A stretch of DNA of 64,000 nucleotides from Liolophura sinensis (taxonomy: Eukaryota > Mollusca > Polyplacophora > Chitonida > Chitonidae): positions 372,001 to 436,000 of the forward strand of contig NC_088304.1 of assembly GCF_032854445.1 (NCBI RefSeq), written 5' to 3'. The translations under genes were made by a program, and so were the position numbers. The notes below the pieces were generated by a model. The model worked only from the letters and a program-made list of their open reading frames with translations, was not told where the DNA came from and ran no database searches. Positions 57,401-63,454 of the stretch are shown in pieces. Positions within the stretch are counted from its first letter, which is position 1. Each line of letters begins with the position of its first letter.

Positions 57401-58678
57401 TTTTTGTATGTTTTGGTAAGTAAGAAAAACGGTTTTAAGCATTGTGATTTTCTGCAAAATCCACCGATTTGTGTCCCTCCACGTTTTAGGCTTGAAACGC
57501 CCCCTTTCCTCCTCTTGAACATTCATTGTTCTTCAGGGTTTACTTCTGCCATTTGATAACGTGCATTTCCAGTATGAGCTAAATATCGTTACAATCGTGG
57601 ATTACAGCCCACCCAGTCACATTATGCTGAAAAAGAGCCAACCAGTCCTGTTTCTTTGCTATAACCTCTCAGTGCTGGGCGTCAAGGGAGACAGCAACAA
57701 GTACCATTTTTAAAGTCTTTCATATGATGTGACCCAGGTTTGATCTCAGGTCATCAGGCTACCGAAGCCGTTTAAAAATAACAATATTATTACTTTATCA
57801 AATGTATGAGTACCGGACCTGATAGCACAGTTTGTAACTTCCTCGTTTGGCGTTCAGCATGAAGGGGATAGAGCAACGACTGGTTGACCAGTATCAGTAT
57901 AATGGCGCGGGAGGGGCAGCTTACTTGCCTTCGGTAAGTCGTCTAAGTGAAGCAGCACTAGACAAAAGAGCGGTGGAAATCTGTCCTGCAACAAGGAGGC
58001 ACGTTGCATAAATACCCCTTTGCTGTCATATGACTGAAAAATTCCTAATACGACGTTAAACCACAAGCACTCACTCACTCACTCACTCAAATGCATGATG
58101 AGCTTTGTCAAGAAAGAAGCTGTTTTTCCTACCAAATTACATTCTGAGATCTGACTGTACGACAGTTGTTCTACTCAATAAGTTGAGCTCATGTTCAAAT
58201 ATTTTTTCTTATTTATGTTTCCAAGATTAACGTGGCGTTCCTGTGTTTGTCATTTCTGGCGTTTGTCCATCCGGTAAATATTTGGAGACACTGTCGAAAC
58301 GGCTGGATCCGGGACATGAGCGCCTCTGAAATGGAGAGGCGGCGAAAATCGTCTTGTGCTGACCTTCTCCTTGCCAAGCAACAGCTTCAACAGGGATCCG
58401 GGAAAGACATGACGGACGGTAGCATGCAGTTATTACCAAGTCCGAGTCGGAGCCATGGAAGTCAGACTGTGTGCGAACTGCAGCCGAGCCCTAGTAAAAG
58501 TCACGACAACATAACGACGTCCACTCAAAGTCCGACGTGGTCCAAACAGTCCCCTAAACGGCATTCTGAGGCACACATCACGCCGACCAAAACTCCAGAG
58601 GTGGTGCTTACCACAGTCGGGTGTTCGGACGCTGACATACGTGGGGGTGACGACCATGTCGACGACACGGATCTCTGA
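34683..58678 (+). CDS. SLC43A3-like: SLC43-family solute transporter, nine coding exons (whole gene)
   Basis: This is a multi-pass major-facilitator membrane transporter. Known SLC43 members move neutral amino acids (SLC43A1/A2) or purine nucleobases (SLC43A3); the substrate here is not decidable. Coding exons are 34683-35209, 36624-36670, 43140-43309, 45787-45994, 47046-47216, 52149-52250, 53671-53857, 57068-57194 and 58226-58678. All eight introns are GT/AG and all phases agree, giving 1992 bases and 663 residues. Family features include GWDW after the first membrane segment, DKYGTMRTR in the first cytoplasmic loop, TNLQVANL, the GAHDSS block, IPWPLPANYG, CAPFIGLVMDR and FPQEHFGKLYGL. The GAxDSS and FPxEHFGKL wording is closest to SLC43A3. 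At 663 residues it is longer than the roughly 490-570 of vertebrate members, because of a long first outer loop and a long tail. The introns (1.0-6.5 kb) hold SINEs, a LINE and a mariner relic. Confidence 0.93.
35840..36020 (+). mobile_element. tRNA-like SINE 3' two-thirds, intronic
   Basis: Contains ccagctcatgctggcttcct, ctctccggtcgtgggaaggt, cgtggatggtcgtaggtttc and tacggcgtaaaacaacaaaa, in the same orientation as the host gene. The tRNA-like head is lost. Confidence 0.8.
36624..36670 (+). CDS. SLC43A3-like: SLC43-like, exon 3 (residues 176-192)
   Basis: A 47-base micro-exon between acceptor tttttattttcag and donor gtaggc. It encodes VLLFTVSTLMMTFSSP, membrane segment 3, and leaves one base of codon 192. 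It is recognisable only because it restores phase between its neighbours and matches the hydrophobic profile of the family. Confidence 0.88.
36671..41280 (+). other. Intron between exons 3 and 4, left part
   Basis: Apart from the inverted-repeat cluster at 37660-37765, no repeat or gene is supportable. The - strand frame at 37873-38097 is open but unrecognised. The + frames at 39384-39737 and 40887-41270 look like low-complexity by-products. Confidence 0.4.
37660..37765. other. Cluster of nested inverted repeats in an intron
   Basis: tccggtct-g-agaccgga (37686-37702) is a perfect palindrome around one base, inside accggct...agccgat. Downstream, ccctag...attaggg encloses cttcgac...gtcgagg. 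The intervening sequence is too short for a tRNA, and no RNA family was recognised. Confidence 0.5.
41285..41462 (-). mobile_element. tRNA-like SINE 3' two-thirds, intronic, reversed
   Basis: On +, ttttacgccgttctcaagca, gggcagaacccacaggaag, cccacgaccatccggaggtt and aggcagcatgagctgga are the reverse complement of the SINE body seen at 35840-36020. Confidence 0.8.
42461..42540 (+). mobile_element. tRNA-like SINE 3' end
   Basis: Short piece ccaccataatgcgggcagcc, gtcgtataggtgaaatattc, ttgagtaaagtagcaataaa with an aataaataaa tail. Confidence 0.65.
42550..42860 (+). repeat. Unnamed dispersed repeat (family with 60195 and 63060-63450)
   Basis: The shared ordered blocks are taagtgtgatgacaactcag, cattgttagtatttctagac, cagtgacgtctaataaaaat, ttctgcttaagccatggtgc and gacaagaggccgtatttcat. 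Partial copies occur at 60195-60345, 63060-63205 and 63225-63450, all in the + orientation. No coding capacity is seen. Confidence 0.65.
42886..43070 (+). repeat. Dispersed repeat related to 16706-16851, with inverted match to 17045
   Basis: accattcgtagtccgtaaag through gatccatttccaaaacaacg is the reverse complement of 17045-17112. The following part matches 16706-16851 directly. The two blocks are therefore arranged differently at the two sites. Confidence 0.55.
43140..43309 (+). CDS. SLC43A3-like: SLC43-like, exon 4 (residues 192-248)
   Basis: Bounded by acceptor ctttgtgcag and donor gtgaga. It encodes membrane segments 4 and 5, with the family block TNLQVANLLSSRRYTVMAT and the GAHDSSA motif (235-241), ending LFMK in phase 0. 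A 30-bp tandem array with acceptor-like units starts 170 bases downstream in the next intron. Confidence 0.95.
43481..43826. repeat. 30-bp minisatellite in an intron, about 13 copies
   Basis: The unit is gtacaggttaacattttgta followed by gtcttgttgt. One copy is shortened to about 17 bases (43564-43580). Each unit carries a T-rich run ending in tacag|gt, which resembles a 3' splice site. The array lies just downstream of exon 4, between the donor at 43310 and the acceptor at 45786. Confidence 0.97.
43827..45240 (+). other. Intron between exons 4 and 5, middle
   Basis: No gene seen. A GC-rich segment at 44210-44300 has two overlapping open frames but no recognisable product. Confidence 0.4.
45341..45655. 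repeat. 40-bp minisatellite split by a SINE
   Basis: Units gaatgtatccacgattatac followed by attgatcaagcgcgacccgt start near 45338 and 45378, and resume after the SINE near 45568 and 45609. The copies are diverged, and the second and last are shortened. Confidence 0.8.
45417..45565 (-). mobile_element. tRNA-like SINE with long ttta tail, inserted in the minisatellite
   Basis: Reads on + as a (ttta) run at 45417-45451, then gtgctttgagccgtactcaa, gaatatttcacttatacgaa, cccacgaccatccgcaggtt. The string tgaatgta occurs directly on both sides and could be the target duplication, although it is also part of the minisatellite unit. Confidence 0.85.
45787..45994 (+). CDS. SLC43A3-like: SLC43-like, exon 5 (residues 249-318)
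   Basis: The acceptor tgttcctttctag fits phase 0 and gives LSHIGNINVQTSFMF, aligning with the segment-6 start of SLC43 proteins. An earlier candidate acceptor at 45698-45700 gives an unrelated frame that runs to a stop, so it was rejected. The exon then encodes LPKIRIPWPLPANYG, a family hallmark after segment 6, and the start of the large central cytoplasmic loop. The donor is gtaaag, phase 1. Confidence 0.93.
47046..47216 (+). CDS. SLC43A3-like: SLC43-like, exon 6 (residues 318-375)
   Basis: Acceptor cttgctgtag, donor gtaaat. It encodes the end of the basic central loop (NSKSKLKGKP) and membrane segment 7 (MTSIYICSLLWFSIHR), then YSKNLRTIIKSYGADEYT. It ends in phase 1. The central loop is short compared with SLC43A1/A2, as in SLC43A3. 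Confidence 0.9.
47589..47694. repeat. Two-copy tandem duplication, about 53 bp
   Basis: acgaacaggacta-acacacaa, tgcgtcc and the following cacttaatt-actct-catactg occur twice back to back in the intron after exon 6. Confidence 0.8.
48298..50605 (+). mobile_element. 5'-truncated LINE (RT + RNase H) with target-site duplication
   Basis: A non-LTR retrotransposon inserted in an intron of the transporter gene, in the same orientation. Conceptual pieces in order: KDHTDPNN-RPIALTSC and QCGFRQGRSSMDHLFRFETL (reverse transcriptase); EMGVPQGSILSPT; a VDDF catalytic variant near 48788; FLGIIFDKKL; YIYTDGSKGG and FCWIPSHTGIHG (RNase H, 49650-49910); LTRCRIGHSC and ILVDCVDFVHVRQRFY; then an AT-rich 3' UTR and the cattcattc tail. 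Several frameshifts and stops make it non-functional. The duplicated target cattcccttcttacagta lies at 48298-48315 and 50588-50605, so the insert is about 48316-50590. RT plus RNase H suggests the I/Jockey side of LINE diversity. A second 3' end is at 5745-6340. Confidence 0.93.
50591..50648. repeat. 29-bp unit, two copies, at the LINE insertion site
   Basis: tcccttcttacagtatcag with the following atatctctct is repeated once in tandem. The first copy contains the target duplication of the LINE. Confidence 0.85.
50649..51004 (+). other. Intronic spacer between LINE and mariner relic
   Basis: No feature is recognised. Terminal inverted repeats of the mariner element were searched for by eye and not found. 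Confidence 0.4.
51005..52010 (+). pseudogene. mariner-type (Tc1/mariner) transposase relic
   Basis: Conceptual pieces in order: AAIKFLIKCNKTP; GDLRPSYSTVECWTQLF (N-terminal helix-turn-helix); DDTRSRRLSTVVTNETI; RRVPKMHTILDKQRQ and SREFL (another frame); RIVTTDATI, where the first catalytic Asp survives but the usual DETW reads DATI; LLIDYLPKSTTMNGAYYSDL; LQDNARVQHC with the second Asp; SPYSPDL with the third, in another frame; and LQGDYIDK near the end. At least four frame changes make it dead. The DD34D spacing and the wording match the mariner families found widely in invertebrates. It lies in the intron before exon 7. Confidence 0.9.
52149..52250 (+). CDS. SLC43A3-like: SLC43-like, exon 7 (residues 375-409)
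   Basis: Acceptor tttattggcag, donor gtattt. It encodes segment 8 with the conserved MLGIFCAPFIGLVMDR, the second MFS-type loop motif at the start of the C-terminal half. A mariner relic and a LINE lie in the preceding 4.9-kb intron. Confidence 0.93.
52470..52515 (+). mobile_element. SINE 3' scrap
   Basis: gttctaccacctgaacgccg, tcgtataggtgaagagttct and tgaacatggc resemble the 3' part of the tRNA-like SINE. It is very short. Confidence 0.4.
53385..53598 (+). mobile_element. tRNA-like SINE, diverged, nearly full length
   Basis: The head ggccttcgtgactgagattt, then agtgctagcgcaccagagcc, tctcatcaatgcggtcactg, gtaagtgaaatctactcaac and an A-rich tail ending near 53598, just upstream of exon 8. Confidence 0.75.
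53671..53857 (+). CDS. SLC43A3-like: SLC43-like, exon 8 (residues 409-471)
   Basis: Acceptor tttttcgcccag. It encodes segments 9 and 10 (VMAAVFLTTFVSVLLNILSS and IGVFLLALILRVFTVATTAA). Two donors are possible at the end: gtcagt at 53858 keeps phase with the next exon, and gtgtca two bases earlier does not. The chosen donor adds one residue relative to the human pattern before FPQEHFG, so the exact edge is slightly uncertain. Confidence 0.88.
54130..54790. repeat. Diverged tandem repeat, 4-5 irregular units
   Basis: The motif set attaccataacaagcgg / aaatggacaaatgtgagt / gcgacacatcgtcatctg / tgtatccaccaaaat / aactggagttatagcc recurs in the same order several times at uneven spacing of about 65-230 bases. 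It is in the intron after exon 8. It may be an old satellite. Confidence 0.6.
54791..57067 (+). other. Remainder of the intron before exon 9
   Basis: AT-rich sequence. The short open frames at 56281-56656 have no recognised homology. No repeat found. Confidence 0.4.
57068..57194 (+). CDS. SLC43A3-like: SLC43-like, exon 9 (residues 471-513)
   Basis: Acceptor acatgtttttcag, donor gtaagt, ending in phase 0. It encodes the highly conserved FPQEHFGKLYGL and segment 11 (TTFVAAMFGICLYPLRYAL), then DGNPFY, matching the NDPFYV region of SLC43A3. Confidence 0.94.
57598..57765. mobile_element. SINE half related to the family at 16852
   Basis: cagcccacccagtcacatta, tgctgaaaaagagccaacca, agtaccatttttaaagtctt and gacccaggtttgatctcagg form the tRNA-like half of the SINE whose other half is visible at 16852-17025. 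The two fragments do not overlap, so the join is inferred from known composite SINEs. Confidence 0.5.
57798..58098 (+). mobile_element. SINE, full length, with target-site duplication
   Basis: The element at 57810-58086 ends in gacgttaaaccacaagcact and a (cact) run. It is flanked by tcaaatgtatga (57798-57809) and tcaaatgcatga (58087-58098), a 12-base duplication with one difference. It carries the gtcatatgac core in the same form as 54-180 reversed. It ends 139 bases before the last exon of the transporter. Confidence 0.9.
58226..58678 (+). CDS. SLC43A3-like: SLC43-like, last coding exon (residues 514-663)
   Basis: The acceptor ends in ccaag, a less common AAG. It encodes segment 12 (INVAFLCLSFLAFVHPVNIW) and then a cytoplasmic tail of about 130 residues, rich in Ser, Thr, Pro and charged residues, with two similar SPSRSHGSQT/SPSKSHDNIT blocks, ending DDTDL and TGA. 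The tail is much longer than in vertebrate SLC43A3 and has no recognised domain. The terminal DTDL could be a class-I-like PDZ ligand (T-x-L), which is speculative. Confidence 0.9.
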   Translation: MNVAFLCLSFLAFVHPVNIWRHCRNGWIRDMSASEMERRRKSSCADLLLAKQQLQQGSGKDMTDGSMQLLPSPSRSHGSQTVCELQPSPSKSHDNITTSTQSPTWSKQSPKRHSEAHITPTKTPEVVLTTVGCSDADIRGGDDHVDDTDL

Positions 58679-59400
58679 CGGGCGCTACATATCTGGGAAT
58701 CGTTCACGTGGGGATCTTGGTGAAAATAAAAACTACGAGTGGAGTGAAACGGATGGACACTTTTACGTTTAGTACAGGAGCGTGTGACAATAGGAAACAG
58801 CCGGATACAGCCTGGAGGAATTCAACATTATAACACAAACTCAGCTGACAACAGAGGCATTCCCTTCCTGTTTTGTTGGATGCTGAGTTAGTGGAATTGT
58901 GCCGTGCTGGCTTTTGGCAATGACTGGGATCTAAGCATTTTGTTGCGAGGCTGATTTGCAGAAGCGCGTACCAGCCAATCTGTACTAGAACATGCATGGC
59001 AAATATTGTAGTGTCGTCAGACTCATCTTGAGCTATTTAGTAGTTAAGAAATCGCGAATCTGCCACAGAACTGCTTTGCGATGGCGAAGATAAAATCGAT
59101 GTTTGATATATAGAACATGTGCACAATGAACACGTAACAATGGCAGCCTAGAATAACACAGAAGTTGGTAAATATGCTCAAACAAGATGTTGGAAGAATG
59201 TACCTGAACAAAACGCCCTACATTGCCGTGGCTGATAAGAGTGTCCGTGTGACATTCAGCAAGATACTTCAGTGGTGTTTATTAGCCAACCACGCTACAC
59301 TACACCTGGAAGAAGTCTTATACAGTGTCAATTGGCAAACAGTGCGAAATGAGTACCGCGTCGGAGACGGATAAACGTACGAACTTTAAGATCCACAATG

Positions 59401-59406
59401 AATAAA
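59401..59406 (+). promoter_or_regulatory. Candidate polyadenylation signal of the transporter gene
   Basis: AATAAA about 720 bases after the stop codon. An earlier AATAAA is at 58725-58730, only 47 bases past the stop. Neither has a clear GU-rich element by eye; transcript ends would decide. Confidence 0.35.
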
Positions 59407-59479
59407 ATCTTAATTAGCCACCAGAGTTCTTACTCTAATGGACTTCTTAAGTAGACATTTTAATTCGCCTCTCATGGGA

Positions 59480-59985
59480 ACGCTTTCCAGATTTGTGTAG
59501 GGCGAAACTCTGTGACTCGTCCCTGACTCTTGCCAGATAGTTGTATACCTTGGCACAGAACACCTTAATTTTGTGTTTATCGTGAAATGTGCTTAACCAG
59601 GCATATCCCTCTCCACCAAGTTCATTGCAACTGTATGACTTGTGTTGTATGACGCTATGATCACTCACTTTGCTATTAGACACCTTTATGTTGTGTTTAT
59701 TGTAAAATATTGTTATTAACGCCCTTTCCAGATGCACTGCGCCTGACTCAGTTCATTGCAGTTGTATGGGGTGTGCTTTATAACGCTATGATCGCTTTGC
59801 CATCAGACGCCTCCGTTTTGTGTTTATTGTGAAATGTCAATGTTCCTTCCAGACACATTCACCTTGATCCAGCTGGTAACAACCGTCTAACGTGTTGTCT
59901 GGCATTATGCCCACTTTGCTACTAGACGCCTAAACTTTGTGTTGATTATGAAATGTACTCGTCAATGCCCCTCTCTTACACATTC
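59480..59985. repeat. Diverged tandem repeat, period about 122 bp, four units
   Basis: The phrase ttttgtgtttatcgtgaaatg recurs near 59569, 59692, 59815 and 59936. ttcattgcaactgtatgact, acgctatgatc and actttgct-attagacgcct fall between in the same order. The - strand frame over 59447-59737 is considered a by-product. Confidence 0.75.
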
Positions 59986-60190
59986 CTCTTAGCCAATGCT
60001 GTACGATCGTTCACTAGAACGATGCCGTCATTATCATTATCATCATCAAGTCTGTACGACGAGTGCTCTATGAGCGTTTGTCTGGCATCTTTAAATGTAT
60101 GATTTCTGAGATAATATACGTGGTGTCTTTCATACTGTACACACTTTTTAATCATTATTCATGTAATGTTTCATTAATATGAAAACAAAC
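59986..60190. other. No recognisable feature
   Basis: A possible fifth, very decayed unit of the 122-bp repeat lies at the left; otherwise nothing is seen. Confidence 0.35.
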
Positions 60191-60194
60191 ATCG

Positions 60195-60345
60195 TTGGAT
60201 GAGTGAATGTATAATGTATATTAAATGTGATGACAACACAGCATTTTCAATAATTCTAGTGACGTCTAAGAAATTACAATTAACATAAATGTATTTTTCT
60301 TTACCTGATTCTACTTAGGCCATGGTGCTACTCGCTATGCTATTC
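60195..60345 (+). repeat. Copy of the 42550-42860 dispersed repeat
   Basis: ttaaatgtgatgacaacaca, gcattttcaataattctagt, gacgtctaagaaatt and acttaggccatggtgct are in the same order as at 42550-42860. Confidence 0.65.
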
Positions 60346-61324
60346 GTCTTTAATTATAATGAAACGCGAATATTTGACATTGAAACCCATATCAGACTAT
60401 ATATTAATGGCTCATTTCCTGTTTAACCCCGCAATACTCTCAACCGAATTCACATTCTCTTACAGCCTCACCTTGTGTCATAGAATCATGTCAAGTAAGG
60501 AAAAAATGTAGCTGTAAAAAGAATTAACCCTTCATTGCCAAGCATATCATTGCCGTCGTGAGTTTGTCAGAATAGTCCAGTCCACGTGGAAGCCCTCTCG
60601 ATAGGTAAATAGCTCAGTTTGTGCTACATTTCAATATTTATTAAGTTCTGTGGAATTTCATTTTTATAAGACAGTAGTTAGATTTTTGTGTGAATCAACC
60701 TAGAACATTAACAATCAACCACAGCCCTTCGTCAGGCACCTGACAGACACACTGGCTTAAAGCCACAGCCGTTTCTGCCCAGATTGGATCTTCGCCTACC
60801 CACAGGCGTATGCGAAACCAACACTTTATCGAAGTAACCCGGCGACAGCTCCTATTTCTGCCAGCGACGCCTTCCTTATTTCCCAAGATGTCTAAACCGT
60901 TGTCTTTAATTACGTGAAGTAAATGTAACTATCCCGTGAAGTAACGGGTATCAACTGTATTTAGTACGTGAACGCGACGAACTTGTGAGATCAGATTAAT
61001 TCTGGCCTGTTGTGACAGGTGGCCAGAACTTTCTAGACGTATTGATTCGTCGAGGAAAATATGCAAACTTAAAATTATTTATCCGAAAACGTATTGTGTA
61101 AACGGTCAAACATTGCAACAGAACAGCCCATTTCAACTGAAAGAATGCTCTCAGCTGTTTCTATCCCTATTTTCCGTAGTATCTGAAATTTATAATGTAT
61201 ATTGTGTAGTATTTGTTTTGTTTTCTTTTGAGGTGTACACACTGTTTTAAGTGGCGAACTGTTCATATTGTTTTATTAGCTTACGTGACAATCATGGTTT
61301 AAAACGATACAGATAGATGTATTC
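60346..61324. other. No supportable gene
   Basis: Short unmatched frames on the - strand (60695-60886, 61075-61266); no repeat recognised. Confidence 0.4.
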
Positions 61325-61468
61325 CCTTTGTAAAATGTTCTCACCACCATATCGGAAACCTCAACCGCCTTGTGTTTTCACCTTTGCTCTCGCCACGATA
61401 TGGCTGAAATATTGCCGATGTGGCGTTAAACCATAATCATTCATTCATTCATTCATTCCTTTGTAAAA
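61325..61468 (+). mobile_element. 122-bp retroposed LINE/SINE tail with 11-bp target duplication
   Basis: The insert at 61336-61457 carries only the terminal segment ccatatcggaaacctcaacc, ttttcacctttgctct, cgccacgatatggctgaaat, attgccgatgtggcgttaaa and the catt tail, which also ends the LINE at 50590. It is flanked by cctttgtaaaa at 61325-61335 and 61458-61468. Confidence 0.92.
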
Positions 61469-62234
61469 GCGATACTGTTTTTCAGCATGTAGAACATATT
61501 ACCGTTTTAAGCCTTGGATAATAGGAAAGCACGAACGTATATGGTTTTAAAACATATTTCAAAACAACATGGGATGCTTAGGCTGCAGGAAGTACACATG
61601 CCCTATATACGAGAAAGCTTTCACTCCTTGTTGCGTGGAACTGCTTTTTTTGTTTATTAAAATGTAATCATTGGTTATTTCTGTGATAGTGGTGCCTGAC
61701 ACAATCGAGAAAAGGCCTAATACATACCACACACAAGGCGACGGGAGATTCTATCCACGTGTGACTTTTATGACTTCATGGTTAGAATAGGATGCCGTGT
61801 CTCGCCTTATTGCGAGTATATAAAACGTTTTCAATCATAACTTCTCCTACTGTATAATCCAATTCCTTTCAGGTTAGTTTGCTAACGGATGTCCTATGCC
61901 GTTACATAACAATCTGATAAATAAATCAATCAATAAATAAAGAAAACGTACATTATTTCTCACTTTTACCCCAGGCACCATAATGTAATCTATGAATAGC
62001 TCAATAGAATGTTTAGCGATATTAACAAACGAGAGAAGACCAAAGCTCAATTGATTAACGCCTTTCTCGCATTAATTGTGGAAAACAACATATATCTGTG
62101 GAAGAGTTGGTTCAGCGTAAAATATTTCAATTGGTAATCTGCTTGACTACACGTGACAAAATTTACTCCATAATAGCTTGAAAATGACAGTCAATTATTT
62201 TGGAAGGGTTCTTTCCTTATTTGTCTGCTTTACT
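61469..62234. other. No supportable gene
   Basis: An A-rich tail at about 61915-61945 (aataaatcaatcaataaata) may be the end of a decayed SINE. Otherwise nothing is seen. Confidence 0.4.
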
Positions 62235-62400
62235 GATATTTAACGCAGTGCTCATGAATTTTTCACTTCCAGGACGGGGGCCAGTTTCATAAACGGAAGA
62301 GTGCCCAGAGGTGAACATCGCCCCTCACCTAATCAAAGGCTTAGAGATTGTAGCAAGCCAGCGCTTAAACCGTCTGAGCCATCGTGAACCGGAATGATTT
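62235..62400 (-). mobile_element. Decayed SINE, reversed
   Basis: tatttaacgcagtgctcatg, aatttttcacttccaggacg and ggccagtttcat resemble the reversed 3' end. gcgcttaaaccgtctgagcc resembles a reversed tRNA-like head. The match is weak overall. Confidence 0.4.
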
Positions 62401-62529
62401 TTATAAATCTGAAACTAGCAGATTAGTATTTTGTGTTGACGATTATCTACAGGAATAATTTGTTACTGTACTTCCGGTGGTGCGTATAAAACTTATCCAA
62501 ACTATTTATATATTGATTTATCTCAATGG

Positions 62530-62635
62530 TTTTCAAGGATATTTAACTTATACAAGCGCGGCCAACTTTATGATAGGAGGAAACCGGGAAACACACAACG
62601 ATTCGCAGGTCGTGTGCTAGAACAGATCATTGGTT
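62530..62635 (-). mobile_element. SINE 3' part, reversed
   Basis: caaggatatttaacttatac, aagcgcggccaactttatga, taggaggaaaccgggaaaca and cgattcgcaggtcgtg correspond to the reversed SINE 3' body. Confidence 0.6.
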
Positions 62636-63059
62636 TGGACAGCTCACCCCACACACATGGAGTGTTTCCGTCCGTATTGAAAACTTTGTATACTTTTTAG
62701 TTATTTAGTGCTTTGTGTTGAGTGCTTTGGAAAGTAGTCTTGCCAGTATTGACGGAAAAGTCCATTATGGCAGATTGCTGGTGTATGAATGTGTCCTGAC
62801 GCCTAGGTTAAGCTGTACCACGGAGCTTTGACCTGAATATTCCTCCAGGGATTGTTTTACTTGGAGCACCTGACGAAATCAGATGACTAGTTCGGAAGCA
62901 TCGCCTTGATGTAGTAATATTTGCAACATTGGTTTCTGTCACTTATCGACCGTATGTTCTGTTTGCCTAAAAGGAACATAATTACAGTGCCATCCTCTAG
63001 ACGAATGCTCTAGTATCTAGGTCACTATACCGTTCTTTACACTGTTTGCATGTAATTGG

Positions 63060-63450
63060 CGACAACTGTGGTGACAACAATGCATGTGGAATCATTCAGC
63101 AACAGTGGTGTGTCATAACATAACTAATTTTTTTACCTAATTCTGTTGAGCTATGGAGCTAGGACCGCGTAAATTGCGTCTCTCTGAGCATTTACACGAA
63201 CAGTTAGAACAGAAACCAGTCACTGACATGGCATTGTTTTAATGTGATTGTATGTTAAATGTGACAATACAGCATTTTGGGTAATTCTTGACCAGTCACA
63301 AATTGCATTTAACATCACTGCATACTTTTGTTACCTATTTCTGTTTGGCACTGCTACTTTTTATGCATTTGCATGAACATTTAAAATAAAACCCTGACTG
63401 AGGAAATTGACAAGAGGCCGTATTTCACCGGATACGTGTCAACATTTGCC
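63060..63450 (+). repeat. Two tandem partial copies of the 42550-type dispersed repeat
   Basis: The first copy (63060-63205) and second copy (63225-63450) both contain the gacaa...cagca, ctaattctgtt and ctatggagctag or tggcactgctac blocks. The second also has gacaagaggccgtatttcac as at 42776. The 48-bp array begins immediately after the second copy. Confidence 0.6.
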
Positions 63451-63454
63451 AGGT

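Noticed and set aside
58719-58740. AATAAA at 58725 as the main polyadenylation signal
   Set aside because: It lies only 47 bases past the stop codon. It remains possible, but the later signal at 59401 is no weaker, so no firm call was made.
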